NCBI RefSeq assembly: GCF_026167545.1
Contig: NZ_CP110678.1
Coordinates: 989,501 to 1,053,500, forward strand
Reading direction: 5' to 3'
Length of the DNA: 64,000 bases
Source of the DNA: Sphingomonas sp. S1-29
Lineage (GTDB): Bacteria; Pseudomonadota; Alphaproteobacteria; Sphingomonadales; Sphingomonadaceae
The position numbers and the translations under genes were made by a program. The notes below the pieces were generated by a model. That model saw nothing but the letters and a program-made list of their open reading frames with translations, was not told the DNA's origin and made no database searches. Positions 45,487-54,794 of this stretch are shown here, piece by piece. Each line of letters begins with the position of its first letter. Position 1 is the first letter of the stretch.

Positions 45487-46365
45487 TCAAGGTTTGAGGT
45501 GAGTGTCATATAAGACCGGTTTCCACCAGTCGCCCTCCTCGATCGCCAATCCGCGCTGGCCCAGATCGATCAGATGCGCCAGCACCGATCGTTCGGCGGC
45601 GGGCCACATCCGGCGGTCGATCCCGGCATACATCCGCTCGACCATCGCGGGCACCTCGCCGGTGCCCGCGTTCAGCAGCCGCAATATCTGCCCCTCGCGC
45701 TGCTTGCGATGCCCGAGCAACCCGCGCACCAGCCGGCGCGGATTCTCGATCGCCTCGCCGTGGCCGGGATAATAGATCCGGTCTTCGCGCTGCATCAATT
45801 TGTCGAGGCTCGCCATATACGCCGCCATGTCGCCATCGGGGGGCGAGACGATCGTGGTCGACCAGCCCATCACATGATCGCCGCTGAACAGCGCCCCGGT
45901 TTCCGGCAGCGCGAAGGCGAGATGGTTCGAGGTATGGCCGGGGGTCGCGACCGCCTCGAGCGTCCAGCCCCCGCCCACGATCGCCTCGCCATCGGCGAGC
46001 ACGCGATCGGGGGCGTAATCGAAATCGAACGCGGCGTCGGCGCGCGGCCCCAGATCCTCCATCGCCAGCGGCGCGCAGCCGACGATCGGCGCGCCGGTCG
46101 CCGCCTTGAGCGCGCGCGAAAGCGGGCTGTGGTCGCGATGCGTGTGGGTGACGACGATCGCGGCGACGCGGCGCCCGTCGATCGCGGCGAGCAGCGCGGC
46201 AAGGTGGCGCGGATCGTCGGGGCCGGGATCGATCACCGCGAGCGTGTCGCTGCCCACCAGATGCGTCTGGGTGCCGGTATGCGTGAAGGGGGAGGGATTG
46301 GGCGCCAGCACCCGCGCCACCAGCGGGTCGAGCGTGACGGCCACGCCGGTCGGTGCTTCGGTCAT
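45487..46365 (-). CDS. Metallo-beta-lactamase-fold hydrolase (LACTB2-like)
   Basis: 292 residues. The metal-binding HTHRDHS motif, later TPGHTSNHLAFAL, FSGDHVMGW and YYPGHGEAIENP define the fold; a helical winged C-terminal region follows (GHRKQREGQILRLLNAGTGE). This architecture matches LACTB2-type proteins, endoribonucleases in animals and uncharacterised hydrolases in bacteria. ATG 46365 is preferred; an in-frame upstream ATG at 46413 adds only proline-rich sequence. Confidence 0.9.
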   Translation of the reverse strand: MTEAPTGVAVTLDPLVARVLAPNPSPFTHTGTQTHLVGSDTLAVIDPGPDDPRHLAALLAAIDGRRVAAIVVTHTHRDHSPLSRALKAATGAPIVGCAPLAMEDLGPRADAAFDFDYAPDRVLADGEAIVGGGWTLEAVATPGHTSNHLAFALPETGALFSGDHVMGWSTTIVSPPDGDMAAYMASLDKLMQREDRIYYPGHGEAIENPRRLVRGLLGHRKQREGQILRLLNAGTGEVPAMVERMYAGIDRRMWPAAERSVLAHLIDLGQRGLAIEEGDWWKPVLYDTHLKP

Positions 46366-46436
46366 GCGACCGAGATGGCCGGTCGGGGGCGGCGGCGCAA
46401 GGGTGACGCGCACCCATGCGCCCCCGCCCCCGGGTA

Positions 46437-48059
46437 TCAGTCGGGCGTCCGCAGCTCGGCCAACGCCAAGTCGATCCCCACCAGCGCCTCGCGCCGCTGC
46501 GCTTCGGATAGCCCCTCCTGCGCCGCCACGGTCCGCCGCGCGTTGGTCAGGCTCGCCAGCGCGTTAGCCTTGGCAAATACCGCCGAGCGCTTCGCCTTTT
46601 CGGCGGCAAGCTCGGCCTGCTGGGCCTGGCGTTCGATCCGGTCGATGCAGATCGTGGTGATCCGCTTGCGCCCCTCGACGCGGTTGGTGACATTGCCCGT
46701 CCCCTTGCCGCAACGAACGCGCCGGATTTCGGTCACATCGACATCGCCGCCGCCGCGCTTGGCCCATTTGCGGCGCAGTTCGGTGGTCTTGCCGTCATGC
46801 GAGTAGCGATAGACATAGGTCCCCTCCCCCTCCGAAGGGAACGGCGGCAACGGCGGTGCGGGGGGCGCGGCCGGGACGGGCATCGCGGGGGCTTCGGGCA
46901 CCGCAGGGAAGTCCGGCACCGGCGGCGGCGGTGGCGGCGCGGGCATGTCGGCAGCCTGCATCGGCGGCTCGGCGAAGTCAGCGACCTGCTCGAACATTGT
47001 CGGCACCTCCGAGGTCTCCGGGGTCTCCGGCGTTCCGGGGATTTCGGGCATTTCGGGCATTTCGGGTGGGATCGGCAGCACGATCTCGTCGAGCGGCATC
47101 CCGATCCGGCTTTCTACCTTGGCGCGCAATTCGTCGGCGGCGGCGGTGCCCGAGGCGGTTACCGCCAGCCCCGCCAGTGTCAGCGCGCCGATCCCTGCCG
47201 CGCCGATGATCCGCTTCCCACGCGAAGGCTTGCTGTGCTTGGTCAACATCCGCAGTCTCCCCTTGATCTCGTTGACGCTGTGCAGATGGCAGGCAGCCGA
47301 AACCGCGCCGCCATGCGCCGATTTGACGATCGCGCGGCCATAAGCGTGGCGCAGCGCGGGATGCCGGTCGCTCAGCACCATCGCGTCGCACGCCATTTCC
47401 TGGTCGGCGCGGAAGGCGCGATAGGCACGCCAGGCGATCGGGTTGAACCAGTGGAACCCCAGCATCGCCAGCGCGACCCAGTTGGCGAGCAGGTCGCCGC
47501 GCGCATGGTGGCCAAGCTCGTGCGCCAGCGCCAGGTCACGCTCGAGCTCGTCATAGCGCTCCTCGAAATCGGCCGGAAATGCGACCGCCTTGCGCCAGAT
47601 GCCGAACGCCAGCGGGCCGCTCGCGGCGTCGCTCTCGATCATGTCGACCCGCCCGCCGACGATCGAAACCGTCCGCCGCGCGCTGCCGCGCAGCCGCGCA
47701 CAGAAGCGCGAATGGCTGAAGACGTGATAGCCGACGAACAGCGCCGCGCCGATCGCCCAGCACAGCATCACCGCGACCGGAACGTCGCTCATCCCCCACC
47801 CTTGCGGCAGCGCGGGGATCTCGGCGACCGGCACCATCATCATCACCGTGCCGGGTTCGGTCGCGGCGCCGATCGGCGCGATGTCGAGCGGACGCAACTC
47901 GTCGGGCATCGGCGGCAACAGCATCCGCAGCACCGGGAGCGCCCAGAGCGCATAGGCCATGCCCGGCCCGAACGCGCGCCGCACGCGTTCGCGCAGCAGC
48001 AGCACCAGCGCCATTAACAGCGTGGTTGCTACCAGCGTTTCGATGATCCAGCCGGTCAT
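46437..48059 (-). CDS. BlaR1-like M56 membrane metallopeptidase
   Basis: 540 residues. Four N-terminal membrane helices carry the zinc motif HELGHH (His180, Glu181, His184) of the M56 family. The sensor tail is not a beta-lactam binder: it is a Pro-rich segment with PEMPEMPEIPGTPETPE-like repeats, then a domain ending in a Lys/Ala-rich coiled region. It overlaps the BlaI-type gene by four bases. The expected mechanism is that an envelope signal activates the protease, which inactivates the repressor; the signal is unknown. Confidence 0.9.
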   Translation of the reverse strand: MTGWIIETLVATTLLMALVLLLRERVRRAFGPGMAYALWALPVLRMLLPPMPDELRPLDIAPIGAATEPGTVMMMVPVAEIPALPQGWGMSDVPVAVMLCWAIGAALFVGYHVFSHSRFCARLRGSARRTVSIVGGRVDMIESDAASGPLAFGIWRKAVAFPADFEERYDELERDLALAHELGHHARGDLLANWVALAMLGFHWFNPIAWRAYRAFRADQEMACDAMVLSDRHPALRHAYGRAIVKSAHGGAVSAACHLHSVNEIKGRLRMLTKHSKPSRGKRIIGAAGIGALTLAGLAVTASGTAAADELRAKVESRIGMPLDEIVLPIPPEMPEMPEIPGTPETPETSEVPTMFEQVADFAEPPMQAADMPAPPPPPPVPDFPAVPEAPAMPVPAAPPAPPLPPFPSEGEGTYVYRYSHDGKTTELRRKWAKRGGGDVDVTEIRRVRCGKGTGNVTNRVEGRKRITTICIDRIERQAQQAELAAEKAKRSAVFAKANALASLTNARRTVAAQEGLSEAQRREALVGIDLALAELRTPD

Positions 48060-48424
48060 TGCTTCAACTCCTTGAGCAAAGCCTCGATCTCGGCGATGTC
48101 GTCGCCGGTCAGCGCGTCGCGCTCGGCCAGGTGCGCCACCAGCGGGCTGAGCCGGCCGCCGAACAGCCGGTCGATCATCCGCTGCGATTCGCCCGCGACG
48201 TAGGATTCGCGCGCGACGACGGGGCGGTACAGATAGCGCCGCCCATCTTCCTCATGCGCGATCACCTGCTTGCCCAGCAGCCGCCCGAGCAGCGTCTTGA
48301 CGGTGTTCGCGCTCCAGTCGCGATCGGCGGGGATACGTTCGACGACTTCCTGGGCGCTGAGCGGACTTTCATCCCACAGCACCTCCATCACCGCATGTTC
48401 GGCATCACTGATACGCTCGACCAT
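48056..48424 (-). CDS. BlaI/MecI/CopY-family repressor
   Basis: 122 residues. The winged helix (ISDAEHAVMEVLWDESPLSA, then NTVKTLLGRLLGKQVIAHEE) is typical of BlaI, with a C-terminal dimerisation helix region (LTGDDIAEIEALLKELKQ). ATG 48424 follows GAGGAGGG. The partner M56 protease overlaps its end. Two matching dyads lie immediately upstream (48436-48472) and are the probable autoregulatory operator. Confidence 0.94.
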   Translation of the reverse strand: MVERISDAEHAVMEVLWDESPLSAQEVVERIPADRDWSANTVKTLLGRLLGKQVIAHEEDGRRYLYRPVVARESYVAGESQRMIDRLFGGRLSPLVAHLAERDALTGDDIAEIEALLKELKQ

Positions 48425-48435
48425 AAACCCTCCTC

Positions 48436-48472
48436 GACTACGCATGTAATCACATCGATTACGCGCGTAGTC
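48436..48472. promoter_or_regulatory. Double dyad operator upstream of the BlaI-type gene
   Basis: Two 16-base palindrome-like sites of form GAYTAC-N4-GTARTC (48436-48451 and 48457-48472) separated by five bases, and related to each other as inverted copies at 14 of 16 positions. This fits the TAC...GTA operators of BlaI/MecI regulators. It starts 12 bases before the ATG, so bound repressor would block initiation. The rest of the gap to 48718 shows nothing. Confidence 0.8.
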
Positions 48473-48718
48473 AAGGAGCTTTCAGCGTGTCGGTAGCGCT
48501 TACAACCGGCTTGGCGGCATCGGCTGCGTTAACCTTGGGAAGCTACGGATATCGGCGAGACTACCGGCTTGGCACGGTCACTGCATAGTGTGGGGCGTAC
48601 CTGTCGCGCTCCCGCGCTTCAAAGGGCGGGTCGTCGCTCCCCCCGTTTTGCGACGACCCGCCCGCCCGGGTATTTTCCGAAATTCCGGCCCGAGCGATTC
48701 ACCCCGAGCCCGTGCGGC

Positions 48719-49051
48719 TCACGCGGCTTGCGCGACGCCCTTTTCTTCCATCAGCTGCTGCAGCTCGCCGCTTTCGAACATCTCCATCATGATGTCCGAA
48801 CCGCCGACAAACTCGCCCTTGACGTAGAGCTGCGGGATCGTCGGCCAGTCGCTGAACGCCTTGATGCCCTGGCGCACGCCCTGGTCCTGCAGCACGTCGA
48901 CGCTTTCATAGGCGACGTTGAGGTGGCCCAGGATCGCGATCGCGCGGCTCGAGAAACCGCATTGCGGGAATAGCGGGCTGCCTTTCATGAACAGCACGAC
49001 GTCGTTGGCGTCGACCAGGCCTTGCAGGCGAGCGTGGATGTCGTCGGTCAT
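48719..49051 (-). CDS. grxD: Monothiol glutaredoxin, Grx4 type
   Basis: 110 residues. The CGFS active site (Cys31) lies in KGSPLFPQCGFSSRAIA, followed by WPTIPQLYVKGEFVGGSDIM. These proteins carry [2Fe-2S] clusters and bind BolA partners; a BolA gene lies six bases upstream in the same operon. The role is probably iron-sulfur cluster delivery or iron sensing. Confidence 0.96.
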   Translation of the reverse strand: MTDDIHARLQGLVDANDVVLFMKGSPLFPQCGFSSRAIAILGHLNVAYESVDVLQDQGVRQGIKAFSDWPTIPQLYVKGEFVGGSDIMMEMFESGELQQLMEEKGVAQAA

Positions 49052-49056
49052 CGATA

Positions 49057-49293
49057 TTACTCCTTGGGAACTGCGGTGGTCAGCTGAAGTGCGTGGAGCA
49101 CCCCGCCCATCCGACCGCCAAGTGCTGCATAGACCGCCTGGTGCTGGCGCACGCGCGGGAGGCCGCGAAAGCTTTCGGCCACGACATGCGCGGCGTAGTG
49201 ATCGCCGTCGCCGGCCAGGTCGGTGATCGTGATCTGCGCATCGGGGATCGCGGTGCGGATCAGCGTTTCGATATCGTCGGCGGCCATCGGCAT
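49057..49293 (-). CDS. BolA family protein
   Basis: 78 residues of the BolA fold: IETLIRTAIPDAQITITDLA, then DGDHYAAHVVAESFRGLPRV and RQHQAVYAALGGRMGG with the conserved His. It would form a cluster-binding complex with the Grx4-type glutaredoxin encoded next. The ATG at 49293 lies close after the DUF1476 stop; a second ATG at 49284 is possible. Confidence 0.93.
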   Translation of the reverse strand: MPMAADDIETLIRTAIPDAQITITDLAGDGDHYAAHVVAESFRGLPRVRQHQAVYAALGGRMGGVLHALQLTTAVPKE

Positions 49294-49297
49294 CGGA

Positions 49298-49621
49298 TCA
49301 GCGCACTTCCATCATCTGGCGGCGTGCCTCGATCGTCTGCGCGGCGAGCGCCTCGCGGACCATCGCCTCGTCGACCTCGACGCCCGCGGCGGTCAGGTCG
49401 CCCAGCACCTTGCGGACGACGTCGTCGTCGCCGGCTTCCTCGAAATCGGCCTGGACCACCGCCTTGGCATAGGCGTCGGTCTCTTCGGGCGTCAGCTTCA
49501 TGTGGCCCGCGGCCCATTGGCCGAGCAGCCGGTTGCGCCGCGCCGAGATGCGGAACTCCATCTCACCGTCGCGCGCGAACTTCGCTTCGAATGCCCGTTC
49601 GCGATCGTCGAAGGTCGTCAT
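49298..49621 (-). CDS. DUF1476 protein (F1-ATPase zeta-inhibitor family)
   Basis: 107 residues, helical and charged: MTTFDDRERAFEAKFARDGE, then SARRNRLLGQWAAGHMKLT and DVVRKVLGDLTAAGVEVDE. This matches the alphaproteobacterial zeta subunit that blocks reverse rotation of F1-ATPase in Paracoccus. It is first in an operon with bolA and grxD, with a five-base gap. Confidence 0.93.
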   Translation of the reverse strand: MTTFDDRERAFEAKFARDGEMEFRISARRNRLLGQWAAGHMKLTPEETDAYAKAVVQADFEEAGDDDVVRKVLGDLTAAGVEVDEAMVREALAAQTIEARRQMMEVR

Positions 49622-49702
49622 GTGCTCATCTTCCCTTTAGGCTGTATGCTTGGGAGATAGGGCACCCGAAACGACCGCGCTAGTGCCAGCGCACAAGGGA
49701 AA

Positions 49703-49781
49703 CCCGTTCGGTTCGAGCGAAGTCGAGAAACCGGCCATTCGCGCTTTGCACTGTTTCTCGACTTCGCTCGAAACGAACGGG
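49703..49781. repeat. Paired inverted repeat with 29-base arms
   Basis: Arms 49703-49731 and 49753-49781 match as inverted copies at 28 of 29 positions (outer end CCCGTTCG, inner TCGAGAAAC), with 21 bases between. A different family from the CCGTTCG...TGTCGAAG one, though the outer ends are alike. It lies downstream of the quinone oxidoreductase gene and could be a terminator. The 172-base gap holds nothing else. Confidence 0.88.
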
Positions 49782-49793
49782 AGCGTTGGATCG

Positions 49794-50792
49794 CTAGCCC
49801 ACCCGCACCACCAGTTTGCCGATCGCCTGACGCGCTGCCATCGCCGCGATCGCCTGGCCGCCATCCTCGAACGCGAAGGTGCGCGTCACGCGGGGAGCGA
49901 TCGCGCCATTGGCCCATAGCTCGAACAGCCGTTCGACATGCGCGGCGTTGGCCTGCGGATCGCGCGCGGCGAAAGCGCCCCAGAACACGCCGCAGACGTC
50001 GCAGCTTTTGAGCAGGGTCAGGTTGAGCGGCAGCCTGGGGATACCCGCAGGGAAGCCGACCACCAGATAGCGCCCTTCCCAACCGATCGAGCGGAGCGCC
50101 GGTTCGGCATAATCACCGCCGACCGGGTCATAGATCACGTCGGCGCCATCGGGGCCGAGCAGCGCCTTGAACTGATCGGCGAGCGCCTTCGACTGCGCCT
50201 TGTCGAACGGCGCCCGCTCGTACACCAGCGTCTCGTCGGCCCCCGCCTGCGCTGCCGCAGCGGCCTTTTCTTGCGACGATACCGCCGCGATCACCCGCGC
50301 GCCGAACGCCTTGCCGAGCTCGACCGCCGCCAGCCCGACGCCGCCCGCCGCACCGAGCACCAGCAACGTCTGCCCCGCCTTCAGATGCCCGCGATCGAGC
50401 AGCGCGTGGATCGTCGTGCCATAGGTCAGCAGCAGCGCCGCGCCTTCTTCGAAGCTTCGCCCTTCGGGTAGGCGGTACAGCCGCGCCGCATCGACCGCGA
50501 CCTTTTCGCTGAGGCCCCCATGGCCGGTCATCGCGATCACCCGGTCGCCGACCGCCCAGCCCTCGACGCCGTCACCAACGCTGTCGATCACCCCGGCGAT
50601 CTCGCTGCCCGGCGCAAACGGGCGCTGCGGCTTGAACTGATATTTATCCTCGATGATCAGCACGTCGGGAAAGTTGATCGAACACGCCTTCACCGCGACG
50701 ATCACCTGCCCGCGGCCAGCGACCGGATCGGGCAGCTCGGCCAATTCCAGAGTTTCAGGTCCGCCCGGCGCCCTCGATAGCAATGCCCGCAT
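49794..50792 (-). CDS. NADPH:quinone oxidoreductase (MDR superfamily)
   Basis: 332 residues. The medium-chain dehydrogenase/reductase fold without catalytic zinc: [40 protein letters not shown] and the NADPH-binding [20 protein letters not shown]. It probably reduces quinones or enoyl thioesters. The start ATG 50792 lies 38 bases inside the end of leuD, so the two are tightly linked. Confidence 0.93.
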   Translation of the reverse strand: MRALLSRAPGGPETLELAELPDPVAGRGQVIVAVKACSINFPDVLIIEDKYQFKPQRPFAPGSEIAGVIDSVGDGVEGWAVGDRVIAMTGHGGLSEKVAVDAARLYRLPEGRSFEEGAALLLTYGTTIHALLDRGHLKAGQTLLVLGAAGGVGLAAVELGKAFGARVIAAVSSQEKAAAAAQAGADETLVYERAPFDKAQSKALADQFKALLGPDGADVIYDPVGGDYAEPALRSIGWEGRYLVVGFPAGIPRLPLNLTLLKSCDVCGVFWGAFAARDPQANAAHVERLFELWANGAIAPRVTRTFAFEDGGQAIAAMAARQAIGKLVVRVG

Positions 50793-51387
50793 TTCGGCTC
50801 TCTCCCGCGATCCACGGGCGCGACTTGAGTGCCTGCGCCTCGTAATTCGAAATCGCGGTATCTCTTGCCAGCGTGATGCCGATCTCGTCCAGCCCTTCCA
50901 TCAGGCATTGGCGGCGAAACGGGTCGAGTTCGAAGCCGAAGCGATCCTGGAAGCTGGTCGTCACCGTCATCGTCTCGAGATCGACGGTGATCGGCTGGCC
51001 ATCACGCGCGACATCGAGCAGCCGGTCGATCGCGTCCTGCGCCAGCACGACGGGGACGATCCCGTTCTTGATCGCGTTGCCCGAGAAGATGTCCGAATAG
51101 CTCGGCGCGATCACCGCGCGCACCCCCATGTCGGCCAATGCCCAGGCAGCGTGTTCGCGGCTGGAGCCGCAGCCGAAATTGTCGCCGGCGATCAGCAGCG
51201 GGCTGCCGGCATAAGCAGGATCGTCGAACACGTTGCCCGGCACCGCGCGCACCGTTTCGAACGCCCCTTTGCCCAGCCCCTCGCGGCTGGTGGTCTTCAG
51301 CCAATGCGCGGGGATGATGATGTCGGTGTCGACATTCTTTACACCATAAGGATAGGCCTGGCCGTCGATGCGGATCACGGGTTGCAT
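50755..51387 (-). CDS. leuD: 3-isopropylmalate dehydratase small subunit
   Basis: 210 residues; with LeuC isomerises 2-isopropylmalate to 3-isopropylmalate in leucine synthesis. It contains [34 protein letters not shown] and [15 protein letters not shown], typical of the small subunit. It is separated from leuC by an MBL gene and a small peptide gene. Its 3' end overlaps the following oxidoreductase gene. Confidence 0.97.
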   Translation of the reverse strand: MQPVIRIDGQAYPYGVKNVDTDIIIPAHWLKTTSREGLGKGAFETVRAVPGNVFDDPAYAGSPLLIAGDNFGCGSSREHAAWALADMGVRAVIAPSYSDIFSGNAIKNGIVPVVLAQDAIDRLLDVARDGQPITVDLETMTVTTSFQDRFGFELDPFRRQCLMEGLDEIGITLARDTAISNYEAQALKSRPWIAGESRNAGIAIEGAGRT

Positions 51388-51389
51388 GG

Positions 51390-52220
51390 TCAGTTCAGCA
51401 CCTTGGGAAACGCGGGCAGGCCCGCCATGTCGCGCGGATCATGCTGGATGATGACGCGCGCCTTCAGCTGCTTGGCGATCCCCTCGAAACGATCGTGCGA
51501 TGCCAGCGTGTCGGCGCGATCGGTGTTGAAGGTCGGCACCCCGCGCACTTCGCGGTTTTCGCGGAAATGATATTGGTCGCCGCTGATCAGCACCGGGCCA
51601 GCGCCGGGGAGCCGCACCAGCAGCGCGCTGTGCCCCGGCGTGTGCCCTGGCATCTGCAGCATCATCACGCTGCCGTCGCCAAAGACGTCGCGATCGCCCT
51701 TCACCGGCACCACCTTGCCGCCGCCGCTCACCCAGGGCGCGAGCGCCAGCCGCTGCGCATCGTCGGGCTTGAACCCCTGGACCGCCGCCCAGTCGCGCTC
51801 GCCGATCAGCAGTTCGGCCTTGGGGAAGTCCTTCGCGCTGCCGCTATGGTCGGCATGATAATGGCTGATCCCGACATGCGTTACCTGCGTCGGCGTGAGC
51901 CCCGCCGCCCGCAATCGCTGCGCGATCGGCGCGACGAAGGTCAGCCGCCCCTTCGATCCCGCCGCCATTTCGCGCGAAATCCCGGTATCCCATAGCAGCA
52001 CCCCCTTGGGATGGCGGATCAGAAAGCAGCCGGCGATCGCCTCACGCCGTTCGCCCGCGAAGCGGAAGGTGTCGTTGAAGCGCCCCAGATCGTCATGCAC
52101 CAGCCGCCCGCATTCGAACGCGGCAAGCGTGACCGCAATCGCCGGCGCGGCTTGCGGCGCGGCGGCCTGCGACGCGGGGGCGGCCAACAGCGCGGCCGAC
52201 AAGGCAAGACGACGGATCAC
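51390..52220 (-). CDS. Exported MBL-fold hydrolase, N-acyl-homoserine lactonase-like
   Basis: 276 residues. A signal peptide ([17 protein letters not shown]) precedes the MBL fold: [17 protein letters not shown], then metal motif [34 protein letters not shown] and a final IQHDPRDM. It belongs to the broad lactonase-like group; the sequence does not prove quorum quenching. It lies two bases upstream of leuD, inside the leu cluster, which is unusual. Confidence 0.88.
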   Translation of the reverse strand: MIRRLALSAALLAAPASQAAAPQAAPAIAVTLAAFECGRLVHDDLGRFNDTFRFAGERREAIAGCFLIRHPKGVLLWDTGISREMAAGSKGRLTFVAPIAQRLRAAGLTPTQVTHVGISHYHADHSGSAKDFPKAELLIGERDWAAVQGFKPDDAQRLALAPWVSGGGKVVPVKGDRDVFGDGSVMMLQMPGHTPGHSALLVRLPGAGPVLISGDQYHFRENREVRGVPTFNTDRADTLASHDRFEGIAKQLKARVIIQHDPRDMAGLPAFPKVLN

Positions 52221-52292
52221 AGATTTCTCCCCAACACGAATGGCCCGCCCTTTGGGGGGCGGGATGGCAGGCAGGGCCGCAACCGGCCGGCC

Positions 52293-52430
52293 TTAATCTT
52301 CGGCGAGCGCCTTGACCGGGCTGCCCGGCGTCGCCGCCACGAGCGTGCCGCGCTTCGCCGTACCCGCATACGCCGCGGCGAGCCCGCTCAACAGCGTTCC
52401 CGCGATCAACAACGCCAATACCTTACGCAT
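52293..52430 (-). CDS. Small exported peptide (45 aa)
   Basis: ATG 52430 to TAA 52293; GAAGGGG lies upstream. It begins MRKVLALLIAGTLLSGLAAA and continues YAGTAKRG; a good Sec signal peptide is predicted to end at AYA, leaving about 26 residues (GTAKRGTLVAATPGSPVKA and so on). No family recognised. It lies between leuC and the lactonase-like gene, in the same direction. It is short, but the signal peptide and ribosome site make it credible. Confidence 0.62.
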   Translation of the reverse strand: MRKVLALLIAGTLLSGLAAAYAGTAKRGTLVAATPGSPVKALAED

Positions 52431-52474
52431 CTACTCGACCCCTTCCGGGTGGTCCCCGGTTCCGTTTCGACCGG

Positions 52475-53914
52475 TCAGTCCGCGCGCCCGATCAACTCCC
52501 TGACATCGGCCAGCCGCCCCGTTACCGCCGCGGCAGCCGCCATCGCCGGCGAAACCAGATGCGTGCGCGCGCCCGGTCCCTGCCGTCCTACAAAATTGCG
52601 GTTCGAAGTGGAAGCGCAGCGTTCGCCTGGCGGAACTTTGTCGGGGTTCATCGCCAGGCACATCGAACAGCCCGGCTCGCGCCATTCAAAGCCCGCCTCG
52701 ACGAAGATGCGGTCGAGCCCCTCAGCCTCGGCCTGGCGCTTCACCAGCCCCGATCCGGGGACGACCAGCGCCTGCTTGATCCCGCCCGCGATCGTGCGCC
52801 CGCGCACGACGGCGGCGGCGGCACGCAGATCCTCGATCCGGCTGTTGGTGCAGCTGCCGATGAAGATATGCTCGACCGCGACGTCCTGCATCCGCATCCC
52901 CGGCGTCAGCCCCATATAGTCGAGCGACTTGCGCGCCGCCGCCTGTTTCGACGGATCGGCGAAGCTTTCGGGCGCGGGCACCACGCCGGTGATCGGCACG
53001 ACATCCTCGGGGCTGGTGCCCCAGGTGAGCGACGGCGCGATGTCGTCGGCATGCAGCAGCACGGTCTTGTCGAATACCGCGCCGGCATCGCTCGGCAGCG
53101 TCCGCCAATAGGCGACCGCGCGCTCCCAATCCTCACCCTGCGGCGCCATCGGCCGCCCCTTCAGATAGGCGAAGGTCGTCTCGTCGGGCGCGATCAGCCC
53201 GGCGCGCGCGCCGCCCTCGATCGACATGTTGCTGATCGTCAGCCGCCCCTCGATCGAAAGCCCGCGAATGACTTCGCCGGTATATTCGATGACATGGCCG
53301 GTGCCGCCAGCCGCGCCGATCTTGCCGATGATCGCCAGGATGGCGTCCTTGGCCGACACGCCGAAGCCCAGCGTGCCGTCGACGCGGACTTCCATCGTCC
53401 TGGCCTGTTGCAACAGCAAGGTCTGCGTCGCGAGCACATGCTCGACTTCGCTGGTGCCGATCCCGAACGCCAGCGCCCCCAGCGCGCCATGCGCCGACGT
53501 ATGGCTGTCGCCGCACACCAAGGTCGTACCCGGAAGCGTAAAGCCCTGCTCCGGCCCCACGACATGGACGATCCCCTGCCGCGCCTCGATCGCGTCGATA
53601 TAGGTGATGCCGAATTCGGCGACGTTGCGCTCCAGCGCGGCGAGCTGTTCGGCGCTGGCCGGGTCGGCGATCGCCAGGCGGTTGCCTTCGGCATCGACCC
53701 GCGCGGTGGTCGGAAGGTTATGGTCGGGCACCGCCAGAGTCAGCTCGGGCCGGCGCACCGCGCGGCCAGCGGCGCGAAGCCCCGAAAACGCCTGCGGACT
53801 GGTGACTTCGTGGACGAGGTGACGGTCGATATAGATCAGGCAGGTGCCGTCATCGCGCCGTTCGACGACATGATCGGCCCAGATCTTTTCATACATGGTT
53901 AGCGGACTGGCCAT
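52475..53914 (-). CDS. leuC: 3-isopropylmalate dehydratase large subunit
   Basis: 479 residues, aconitase-family iron-sulfur enzyme. [40 protein letters not shown] and [20 protein letters not shown] carry the substrate and [4Fe-4S] cysteine sites. ATG 53914 ([12 protein letters not shown]) is preferred to an upstream in-frame ATG at 53950. It is first in the cluster leading to leuD. Confidence 0.97.
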   Translation of the reverse strand: MASPLTMYEKIWADHVVERRDDGTCLIYIDRHLVHEVTSPQAFSGLRAAGRAVRRPELTLAVPDHNLPTTARVDAEGNRLAIADPASAEQLAALERNVAEFGITYIDAIEARQGIVHVVGPEQGFTLPGTTLVCGDSHTSAHGALGALAFGIGTSEVEHVLATQTLLLQQARTMEVRVDGTLGFGVSAKDAILAIIGKIGAAGGTGHVIEYTGEVIRGLSIEGRLTISNMSIEGGARAGLIAPDETTFAYLKGRPMAPQGEDWERAVAYWRTLPSDAGAVFDKTVLLHADDIAPSLTWGTSPEDVVPITGVVPAPESFADPSKQAAARKSLDYMGLTPGMRMQDVAVEHIFIGSCTNSRIEDLRAAAAVVRGRTIAGGIKQALVVPGSGLVKRQAEAEGLDRIFVEAGFEWREPGCSMCLAMNPDKVPPGERCASTSNRNFVGRQGPGARTHLVSPAMAAAAAVTGRLADVRELIGRAD

Positions 53915-53980
53915 GCCGCCGCGCTCTAACGTTTTTGTGCGCCAGGGCAAGCCGCCGCGTCACATTATGTCGCTCCCCAT

Positions 53981-54722
53981 CCTCCCCCGCCAGGGGGAGG
54001 TGGCAGCCCGCAGGGCTGGCGGAGGGGGAGGACGGCGGTCCGGCTCGCGGTCTGGGAGACGGCGCCACAATCGACCCGCCCCGTACCCTCCCCCTCCGTC
54101 GCCTCCGGCGCCACCCCCCCCTGGCGGGGGAGGATGTTTTGACGCACAGGCCGATCCGACCGGCACGAACCACCTCTTTGCCGGCCGGAAAGCCGCCAAC
54201 AACGACCACCCCAACCCAAATCCTCCCCCGCCAGGGGGAGGTGGCAGCCCGCAGGGCTGACGGAGGGGGCGGGCGGCGGTCCGGCGCGCGGTCTGGTAGA
54301 CGGCGCCCCAATCAACCCTCGCCGCACCCTCCCCCTCCGTCGCCTCCGGCGCCACCTCCCCCTGGCGGGGGAGGATGTTTTGACGCACTTGCCGATCCGA
54401 CCGGCACGAACCACCTCCTCTGCAACCCGGAAAGCCCCCAACAACGACCTCCCAACCCCAATCCTCCCCCGCCAGGGGGAGGTGGCAGCCCGCAGGGCTG
54501 ACGGAGGGGGCGGGCGGCGGTCCGGCTCGCGGTCTAGGAGCAAGCCGCCACAATCAACCCTCGCCGCACCCTCCCCCTCCGTCGCCTCCGGCGCCACCTC
54601 CCCCTGGCGGGGGAGGATGTTTTGACGCAGAGGCCGATCCCATCGGCACGAACCACCTGTTTGCCGGCCGGAGCCGCCGACAACGACCACCCCAACCCAA
54701 ATCCTCCCCCGCCAGGGGGAGG
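53981..54722. repeat. Tandem array of three 241-bp units plus a partial fourth
   Basis: Units start at 53981, 54222, 54463 and 54703. Each full unit begins CCTCCCCCGCCAGGGGGAGG and holds an inverted copy of the same element about 130 bases on, ending GGCGGGGGAGG, then ATGTTTTGACGCA and a less conserved spacer. Units are highly similar but not identical, and the fourth is cut off after its first element. No coding function is supported: the open frames across it are repeat-derived. It fills nearly all of the 880 bases between leuC and crtW. Confidence 0.95.
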
Positions 54723-54794
54723 AACACCGCATCGCCCCCCTACCGCCCCACGCCCACTATCGAAGCGCGCCGCCAGCCCCTATGTGCAACCTTC

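Noticed and set aside
48569..48973. A 134-codon plus-strand frame
   Set aside because: It begins in the empty gap and then runs antisense to grxD; no ribosome site or domain.
53981..54722. CRISPR array
   Set aside because: Units are 241 bases with conserved interiors; there are no short repeats with unique spacers and no cas genes.
53895..54732. Several open frames of 80-255 codons over the repeat array
   Set aside because: Their translations are proline/arginine/glycine repeats that mirror the 241-bp DNA unit in all frames and on both strands.
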